A program made the position numbers and the translations under genes. A DNA stretch of 64,000 bases. It comes from Dryococelus australis. Taxonomy: Eukaryota > Arthropoda > Insecta > Phasmatodea > Phasmatidae. The stretch's first letter is position 1; every line of letters starts with the position of its first letter. Below, one piece after another: positions 57,242 to 64,000 of this stretch. The notes beneath the pieces are model-generated. The model saw nothing but the letters and a program-made list of their open reading frames with translations. It searched no databases and was not told where the DNA came from. The stretch is from NCBI GenBank assembly GCA_029891345.1, contig CM056995.1:84879895-84943894 (forward strand), in the 5' to 3' direction.

Positions 57242-57496
57242 TTGTGCATTGTAACTTCATATTGTGAGGAAGAAAAATGTTTGAAACATCTTGTTTATAA
57301 CAAAGAGACTGTTTTGCCCCATCAGTATTTCGAAGACTGTGATAATGATCTTCATACTTTATATCAATATAGCAAAAACCAGTTTGGTTCCAAATCACAT
57401 ACTGGGTGTGATTCATCAAAATATTATGCACACGAAGCAATAAAATTAGCAAAAATAAAATCGAGCCCTAAAACACATTTAATCTTGCAAATTTAG
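57242..57496 (+). CDS. Cys-rich 84-codon frame of the same cluster
   Basis: It reads CIVTSYCEEEKCLKHLVYN, then HQYFEDCDNDLHTLYQYSKN, then HTGCDSSKYYAHEAIK. It is on the same strand and has composition like its neighbours (Cys, Tyr, Asn, Glu). No paralogue could be aligned with confidence, and an exon or a pseudogene fragment is equally possible. Confidence 0.35.
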   Translation: MCIVTSYCEEEKCLKHLVYNKETVLPHQYFEDCDNDLHTLYQYSKNQFGSKSHTGCDSSKYYAHEAIKLAKIKSSPKTHLILQI

Positions 57497-57687
57497 AGCA
57501 AGTGAATTGATCAATATACATACATTGTTCCTTGCTAAATCTTCTCAGTCGAGTGCATGATGTATTTTCATCCTGCAAATCATTACATCAGTGTCAAACA
57601 AGAAAGTCCAATACAACTTACACCCTATGGTACAACAGGCATTTGCGAGAATTTGCACACTTGTGACAATTTTTTTTTCATTGTAAA

Positions 57688-57888
57688 GTGATTTATTTTC
57701 CCCTAGGAGACGAAAAGAGTCACGAACTCATACAGTGTAGTTACAACAAGAAATTTCCAGTGTCTTATATGACTGCAACCACACCTCTTCCAATTAGTAT
57801 TGAAGATGCGTACTCTAATTGTGTTGAATCATATTCAGATTTGGATGAAAACATTGTTTTACATGCCCTTACTTGTAAAGATGTTTGA
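57688..57888 (+). CDS. Small 66-codon frame of the same cluster
   Basis: From GDEKSHELIQCSYNKKFPVS it continues to ISIEDAYSNCVESYSDLDE and stops at 57888. The sequence before ATG is open a little further, so this may be the last exon of a gene; an AATAAA lies at 58513. Weak evidence, based on composition, strand and position. Confidence 0.3.
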   Translation: MIYFPLGDEKSHELIQCSYNKKFPVSYMTATTPLPISIEDAYSNCVESYSDLDENIVLHALTCKDV

Positions 57889-57889
57889 G

Positions 57890-58960
57890 TGCAATAAGAT
57901 AGGTTAAAACCAGAGCATAAGAAATGCTCCCTCCTTGAAAGCAGAGAGCAACAAGAGGATCTGTATCCAATATTAAGAAAATGCATGAATACTTTGTTCG
58001 CAAGAAGTTGCTAACAGTTTATAAAAATATTTGTTTTTAAAGAAAAATTATGTATGTATTTTGAATCAACTTGTATTTGATAGTGTTCAATGTTTCGTGT
58101 TACCCTGTAGATGTTTCAGAGCAAGATGTAATTGTTGTACATAAAGTTTTGAATCTTCCTTTTTTTTTTTTTTTTTTTTTATAATTGTTTAATTGGTGTG
58201 AGATCCGGTATTTGTTTATGGGTTTATATTTTGTCTCTTGAAAATGTTTAATTACATTGTGAATTTGATTGTGTTTTTTTTAGCATGGAAATGTTTGGTG
58301 TTTTGGAGCAAGTTCTACTTGCTAGCATTAAAATGTTTTGTGCCATCCTATGCTTTTTGATTCTGTTTGTTAAAATGGTATGAAACAAGTGTGTAATTTG
58401 TATATGTTTTGGAGCAAAATTTCTACTTGCTTAACTATGTTTTTGAACATAGTACACTACTTCAGTGTTAAGATGATTTTTTTAAACATCTTGTTTTTGT
58501 ATATATTTTGTAAATAAATTAATGTTTTAAAATGAATCCCTTTTGTACTTTTATTTAACCTATTCCTTATTAAAAGTGAACTTGTTTTGGTAAGAAAAAT
58601 ATTTTCTCCACAAAGATATTTGAGAGAAAAGTACTTAATTTGTCTCCAATAGATATATGTATGTATATATATACTTTATATATATTCTTAAATTTTCTAT
58701 TAAAAGTATGTTGCATATAAAATATATATATTCTCAATATATATATTCTTAAATTGTCTATTAAAAGTATGTTGCAATAACAAGAAAGATTTTTGTTGAG
58801 AAAAAAAAATCAGATAACAAACAGACTGTTAGTTTGCCAAAAATACTATTCAACTAAAGATATAATTGAATCTGACCAAAAATGTTTGCTGGTAAAATTA
58901 TAAATATATAAAGGAGTTTATTCTTTCGCCATCATCCATAGAGTAATCAGATTAGGCATT
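57890..58960. other. No gene; T-rich and AT-rich tracts
   Basis: A T run at 58160-58181 and ATATAT tracts at 58646-58745 are present. TTAAATTGTCTATTAAAAGTAT occurs twice in near-identical form (58690 and 58750), a short tandem duplication. Confidence 0.5.
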
Positions 58961-58964
58961 AGTC

Positions 58965-59180
58965 GAAGGCTCTGGGTTCGAATCCCAGATAAGGCATGGT
59001 TAATTGTAATATATACTTTGTGGGTTCGATTACCGGGTAAGACATGGTTGATATGAGCTGGGTTAAAATTCTGGTTATATCAAGTACGATTGTAATCTAG
59101 TTTCTCACTTTCAGTGTTGGGTAGCTATAAATGTAATATATAGAATCTGGTTTCGATTCCTGGCTAGGTCTTGTATGATA
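58965..59180 (+). repeat. Three tRNA T-arm-like repeats
   Basis: CTGGGTTCGAATCCCAGATA, GTGGGTTCGATTACCGGGTA and CTGGTTTCGATTCCTGGCTA occur near 58973, 59023 and 59149, each followed by AGG/AGACATGGTT-like sequence. The first has a perfect T stem-loop and is preceded by AGTAATCAGATTAGGCATTAG, a possible D-arm remnant. They are pieces of a tRNA-derived repeat, not functional tRNAs. Confidence 0.55.
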
Positions 59181-59626
59181 TTATTTAGTTTGTAAATCAG
59201 TAATAGTTAACCATATTAACTAAAAGGATTAATCAATTAAATATGAAATTTCAAGTAAATGATAGTAAAAACAGGAATTCGTTCGTATATGCAAAAGTGT
59301 TGAATCATACCATTAAATTGATTTTACCTCGTAATGCAAAAAGTTTGTATTGTAATGACAATTGTTCATGTAAGAAATTGTTAAATAAGAACGTAATTCA
59401 AACCTAGTGGCTTAAAACTGAACAATTGCATGTTAAATTCCGATATAAACGCTAAAATTCAGGAGATCCGTGCTAAAATTCCTAAAAGCATTAAATATGT
59501 TTTATTTGCATTGAAATTGTTTAAAATTTACTTAAAATGTCTTAAAATGTGTTATTTGTCTGTTTGATATTCGTTTCAGGCGAATAGCATTATTTTAATT
59601 TTCGTGACAAGGGAGGGTGGTAAGGG

Positions 59627-59660
59627 TATAAATAGGGGTATGTACCCACTATAGCTCATT
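59627..59660 (+). promoter_or_regulatory. TATA box with downstream GC-rich leader
   Basis: TATAAATAG at 59627-59635 is the strongest TATA box in this part of the window. It is followed about 25-30 bases later by CTCATTTG, an acceptable initiator. Downstream, 59740-60050 is markedly GC-rich. The only frame there (59708-60037, 109 codons, Arg/Pro/Ala-rich) is not recognisable and may be a leader, an LTR R-U5 region or chance. Confidence 0.4.
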
Positions 59661-60189
59661 TGTTGCTGTGAGTTCATGGGGTCAAGACCTCCTCTCTCCT
59701 CCAGTGCATGAAAGTGTACGACCTTCAGTCTTGTAAACTGGTCCACCTTGCTAGGGTGCCTAGGTTAAGGACATCGGCCGCCCTCTCACCGTTTACCTCT
59801 GCCCGCATGTTCAGCAATGGGGCTTTGCGACCAAGGGACCCGCCCGCCCATCGCTTCTGCCGCGATGGTGAAAGTATTTGGAGCTTTGCCGCTCCCTCGC
59901 CTGCCGGAAAAGTCACCCGCGGAGCTCGCTTGGGACTGCAATCGCCCGACCGCTTGCTAGCCTACCAGGGTAGGCTCCCATGGAGCTCTCGGGGGGATTG
60001 TTGGAGTAGGAAACCCAATGCTCGCCTGGCAGAGTAGCCTACCTTTCAGCTCGACTAACATGGTTTCGGGTCTTTTTCCACACCCTCCATCTTCACTACA
60101 AGAGTTTCAGTACCTTAATAATTTTTAATGTAAAAATTTAGGGTTTTTGGTATTTCATTTAACATTTTTAGCATTTTCTTTAAACTTTG

Positions 60190-60455
60190 AGTAAATTGTA
60201 TGAATTTCATTCGACTGTTTAACAAATTAAATGATGGGTCTTTGAAATTGTAAAACATTTCTTTAGAATCATTAAACTTTTTATCAAATTGAATTATGGG
60301 TCTTTGACATTGTAAAACGAGTCTTTAGAATCGTTAAACTTTTTATCAAATTGAATGATGGGTGTTTGAAATTGTAAACCAAGTCATCAGAATCGTAAAA
60401 CTTTTCATTAAATTGAATGATGGGCCTTTGAAATTGTAAAATAAGTCTTCAATTC
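60190..60455. repeat. Tandem repeat, 62-bp unit, four copies
   Basis: GATGGGTCTTTGAAATTGTA recurs near 60233, 60295, 60357 and 60419 with AGTCTTTAGAATCGTTAAAC between. Copies are very similar. Confidence 0.85.
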
Positions 60456-60544
60456 ATACTGAGTGTGATATATTTTTGGAATTTGTTTAAATGTGGTTGT
60501 TTATGTTCAGTCTTAGTTATTGTTAATTCATATGTGTGGATGTG

Positions 60545-61080
60545 TGTGTGTTAGTGTGTGCAGAGGAAAGGTGAGAAAGTTTAATGCAATTTTTATGTAC
60601 ATTTGAGTTTATTTAGCAGAGTTGAGAGGGATACAGGTGAATCACCAATAGTAGCTATTTCACTATATGGAAGAAGGCCATGTCAATAACACAAATCCTG
60701 GCCCTCTCTTCACTGTTTAAATATTTGCAAAGTATGTGAAAAACATCTAGAATCGATCGCCGAATACTCAGAAAAAATTTTGGTCAAGTAGGTGGATGAC
60801 TGTGAGTGTGTGTGCGCAGAGGAAAGGTGATAAAATTCGATTCCAGATGTTATTTTTATGTACATTTGAGTTTATTTAGCATAGTTCAGAGGGAGATACT
60901 GGTGAAGCACCAATAGTAGCTATTGCACTATATGGAAAAAAAGCTGTGTCAATAACACATAGCCTAACCCTCTTTTCTCTGTTTAAATATTCGCAAAGTA
61001 TGTGAAAAACATCTAGAATCTATCGCCAAATACTCTGAGAAAATTTTTGTCAATTAGGTGGATGACTACGAGTATGAGTG
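60545..61080. repeat. ~262-bp tandem duplication
   Basis: GTGTGTGCAGAGGAAAGGTG, then TTATGTACATTTGAGTTTAT, GTAGCTATT-CACTATATGG, AAAGTATGTGAAAAACATCT and GGTGGATGACT occur once in 60545-60805 and again in 60806-61070, with about 10% differences by eye. Confidence 0.85.
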
Positions 61081-61100
61081 CAGGGGGACTAGTTGTATGC

Positions 61101-61104
<4 letters not shown>

Positions 61105-61137
<33 letters not shown>

Positions 61138-61160
61138 TGTGTGTGTGTGTGTGTTTGTTT

Positions 61161-61221
<61 letters not shown>
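61105..61221. repeat. GA-GT-GA compound microsatellite
   Basis: AGAG run (61107-61134), TG runs (61135-61178), AGAG run (61179-61220). A reading frame through it is meaningless. Confidence 0.95.
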
Positions 61222-61225
<4 letters not shown>

Positions 61226-62208
61226 TTTAGAGTATTTTTAAGTTTCAGTATATTTTACTTCTAAAATGCAAGTATTCAGGATTGCATAGTTGTAAAGGTA
61301 TTACATGTTTAGTTTTAGAGCATAAAATAATAGAATTTGTTAAAAATTTAGACAAGTTTTTATAATGTCTCGAGTGTAACAGATTAATTACTCTTGCAAA
61401 ATTTCCATTATTAAACTTATTCTCGAAATATTTATAAAAAAAGTTCTGTCAGTGTAAACTAGTTTTTCTGGTGTACCCTATCATGTATTTGTTCACTGTG
61501 TAAACGAATGACCCAAGGATGTATTTTTGACAGTGTAATTGATTTTACTGTATAACATTTCATAAATATTTTCGATGGTGCAAGAGTTAAAAAAAGTGCA
61601 TTTGAAAATGTAAAGTTTTTCTCTTACAAAAATAACTTTAAAACTGGGCTTAAACTAAAATGCAATAGCATGAGTTTAAATTTCACTGTTATATTCTAAA
61701 CGAAAACAGCGCGACTGGGCCGAAAAGTAAATCTATTGAAAGAAAGACGAGGGCGAGCCAGGTCGCAAAGCGCAGTGTTTAGTGGAGATGGACTGTGGAC
61801 TGAAAGTCGGTCGAGGGATGGGCTGGAGGGGGAGTGTCAACTTTCTCCCTTTCCCCTCCCCTGTCTCATCACATAAACGGCTGCAGCATCTACATGACTA
61901 GTTGCTGGAGGGGAAAGGGAGAATGTCGAGTGGGCGGGGGTTGTCGAGCAGGCAAAGGAGGGGGAGAATGGCTAGATGGTGGTGCATGCAGGCACAAGCG
62001 GTAGGTTACTGAACTATTTTTCCCATTCTCTCGTCTAGTCAGCTCCGTGCGTGGACCTTCCCGGCTTGTCCCACACTCACTTCTTAGACTGCTCACCCTC
62101 ACCTTGCCCCTTCCATTCCCTATTGTGTTTCGTTTCTTCTCGGCTGCTAGCTACCAGCCTCTCGTCCACATTTTAAAGTATTTTAAACTTGCTATATTTT
62201 TTAGTAAC

Positions 62209-62267
<59 letters not shown>

Positions 62268-62490
62268 ATTTCCCCAACAAATATAAAATTTAAAATTAAG
62301 AAAAACATTTTGCCCTTTTATCAAGGATTTTAATAATGAATTTATGTTTTCAGGTATATTATGTGTGTGCAAGTTATTAAGAATGTTTTCTTTTTTTTTT
62401 TCAGAAGAACGAGACACCTACATATATTTATTTATTGTGGTGTTGTAACTTTTATATCGGGGAAACTAAAGAAAAATTTAGTTAGCTAAC
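61222..62490. other. No gene; CT microsatellite before the next gene
   Basis: 61222-61690 is AT-rich. 61690-62130 is GC-richer with C/T-rich strings and no recognised frame. A CT run lies at 62212-62264, and a splice-acceptor-like T(11)CAG at 62391-62404 precedes the gene at 62491. Confidence 0.5.
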
Positions 62491-63121
62491 ATGGGTGAGC
62501 GTAAGCGATCCAGCATTGATATCTTGCTTGAAGATCTTTATGTAAGCGATTCCGATATGGAATCGCAGATGGAAAGACAAACAAGCTGTCGAGACAATGT
62601 CCCTTCGCCTAAGCGGACACGAGTTAATCTCTTGGCGGATGATCTCTACTTAAGCGATTCGAGCATGGATTTGCTTACGGAGAGATCGTTAAAAACAAGA
62701 GATTGGAACGTGTCTGCTCCCCACAAACATGATAAGGTTGATCTTGTGAATGACGACTTATTTCTATCAGACTCAGAAGATTCTTGCGATTTGGATAGTG
62801 CCCCAACCATTTCACAACCAACTCTGGAGTCGGTTAGAGATATTACCAAGGGAGCCAGAAAATAATTCCATTTCCGATTCCCAAGACTCAGTGGAAGCTT
62901 TGGCAATCGAAAATAATTCCATTTCCGATTCCCAAGCCTCAGTGGAAGCTTTGGCAGACCTGACATACCAGTTATTGGCTATGGCGTTTGTGAGAAGACT
63001 AAATTATATGCGGATACATAATGATAAATTAGAGTCTTGCGCTGATTTTGCTAGTTTTTTCCAGAGGTGTAAAATCCCTTTATTAAGCTTAATAATGGCT
63101 TCACCATGGCCAGTTAGATGA
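62491..63121 (+). pseudogene. Acidic repeat protein upstream of the polymerase fragment
   Basis: From ATG at 62491 the frame carries three copies of a ~42-residue unit with the core LLEDLYVSDSDMES, LLADDLYLSDSSMDL and LVNDDLFLSDSEDS. It stops at 62865. After a frame change it continues NNSISDSQDSVEALAIE twice (exact 51-bp tandem duplication, 62868/62919), then LTYQLLAMAFVRRLNYMRIH, and stops at 63121. A good donor GTAAGT lies at 63139. Acidic, Ser/Asp-rich. By position it is probably the N-terminal region of the polymerase gene that follows, here frameshifted. Confidence 0.5.
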
Positions 63122-63199
63122 TCCGTTTCTGTAGCGGGTAAGTACTTTAAATCCCTCATGGTGGTTGAAGATGCTACGGAGACTTTATTTTCAAAGCAA

Positions 63200-64000
63200 A
63201 GTCCTCCCTGTCCTGCACTCATCCGATGTGGGTTTAATCTATGATGATGATATCATTCCTTATCTCACTAACAAAATCGAGGAGTTCAGTGTGAGTGGTT
63301 CTGGCTGGAGTCTGCAAATTTTGGTGTATAGGGATGTCCAAGTGAGCCAACATCGGCCGTTCACCATCGGTGCTGCGCACCAAGTTTATTTTCAATCCTC
63401 TTGCTTGTGTCGTTGTACACTGCCTGGAGGGAACGTGTTTCCACTATGCCATAATAGCATCTTTGTTTCCAGCCACACAAGATGTCAGTCATTCTTCTTC
63501 ATTTCCAAAACATCACGAGGTTTTGAATATTGAAGGTCTGTCGACACCTTTACTCATACAGGATATTCGCAAGTTTGAGGACAACACTTCTATTTCTATC
63601 AATATATATTGTGTGGTGGACAAAGATAGTAATATAATTGACGAAACTTGCGAAAAGGGTGGGGTTGTAGTACCCATGCGTATTTATCCTGTATGCCATG
63701 ACAAACACGTAAATATTTTGGCGATTCGAGCAAGTGGAAATACTATTCATGTTCATTTTGTATGCATTAAAAATTTGTCACAGCTGGTTGGTAGTCAGTT
63801 GAGTAAGATAGCCAACAAGAAATTAGTTTGCGATCGTTGTCTTCAGTATTTCCAAACTGAGGAGAAACTCTCAAGTCACAGTATTCTTTGCCAGTAACAA
63901 AAGGCTGTTCGCAGTACTTTCCCCACTGGGAACAACAAGTACTTGGAATTTAAAGATTACAGCAAACAGCAGAGATTGGGTTTCGTCGGCTATTACGATG
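63200..64000 (+). pseudogene. Protein-primed family-B DNA polymerase, N-terminal part (Polinton/adintovirus-like), runs off the window
   Basis: In order: DDDIIPYLTNKIEEFSVSGS followed by GWSLQILVYRDVQVSQHRPF (63230-63365); a frame change; LEGTCFHYAIIASLFPATQ; IQDIRKFEDNTSISINIYCV; VPMRIYPVCHDKHVNILAIR; VHFVCIKNLSQLVGSQLSK; and the treble-clef-like CDRCLQYFQTEEKLSSHSIL-C. A TAA (63895-63897) is followed in the same frame by KYLEFKDYSKQQRLGFVGYY at the window edge. This is the classic lead-in (N-terminal domain, C-x2-C...H-x4-C finger, 'L.F.NY....R.PFV.YADFE') to the 3'-5' exonuclease of Maverick/Polinton-type pPolB. Exonuclease and polymerase motifs would lie beyond the window. Confidence 0.75.

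Noticed and set aside
58973..58995. Functional tRNA at the first T-arm-like repeat
   Set aside because: Only the T arm is well formed; acceptor and anticodon stems cannot be built from the flanks.
59708..60037. 109-codon Arg/Pro-rich frame after the TATA box
   Set aside because: High G+C alone can keep this frame open; no recognisable domain, and the antisense strand is open too.

Overview
This is a window from a large, repeat-dense eukaryotic genome, almost certainly an arthropod and most likely an insect. The evidence is an intron-rich host gene, tRNA-derived SINEs of the type common in insects, Tc1 and mariner relics, a Ty3/gypsy element with an env-like third gene, and CCTAA/TTAGG-type motifs. 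I cannot name the species. No prokaryotic-style operons are present.

Host gene: five exons on the + strand (11256-11384, 11474-11694, 23895-24012, 26838-26939, 27056-27204) encode the middle of an acyl-CoA synthetase of the ACSF2 type. The AMP-binding P-loop is split by an intron. The second intron is swollen by an 11.1-kb antisense Ty3/gypsy endogenous retrovirus (12286-23408) with two LTRs and decayed gag, pol and env-like genes. The 5' and 3' ends of the host gene are not visible in the window.

Repeats: the left edge (1-2800) is satellite-like. Several SINEs are present, along with a mariner-type MITE family in two sizes and a foldback element (28608-30726) with ~545-bp inverted termini. 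The foldback element is inserted into a SINE and carries a frameshifted gene of a family with a GCDTTS-like motif and a CXC-type cysteine cluster. There are also many micro- and minisatellites.

Most notable material: around the host gene (3.7-10.6, 39.8-48.9, 54.5-57.9 and 62.5-64.0 kb) lie repeated, mostly broken copies of one virus-like or transposon-like gene set. Its members are (a) proteins with C2HC zinc fingers, some joined to the N-terminal part of a protein-primed family-B DNA polymerase like those of Maverick/Polinton and adintovirus-like elements; (b) a short C-terminal domain of the type 'DPNKLVDRVRYLL'; (c) a Cys-rich repeat domain with a central 'HW' motif; (d) a protein with the motif 'DEDIVSYLPCDHCP', followed by a small protein ending 'HNLKWESGDIGYEQ'. 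The 54.5-57.9 kb cluster is the best preserved, with open frames of 183, 85 and 259 codons.

The block from 34.9 to 51.1 kb is bounded by a long imperfect inverted repeat (roughly 2.1 kb per arm once insertions are removed). Telomere-like CCTAA/TTAGG motifs lie at its outer ends, and zinc-finger/polymerase genes lie at the inner edge of both arms and point outward into them. I read this as a decayed ~16-kb mobile element or integrated virus of a Polinton-like but unusual kind. Only the N-terminal part of the polymerase is visible, so the class remains an inference.
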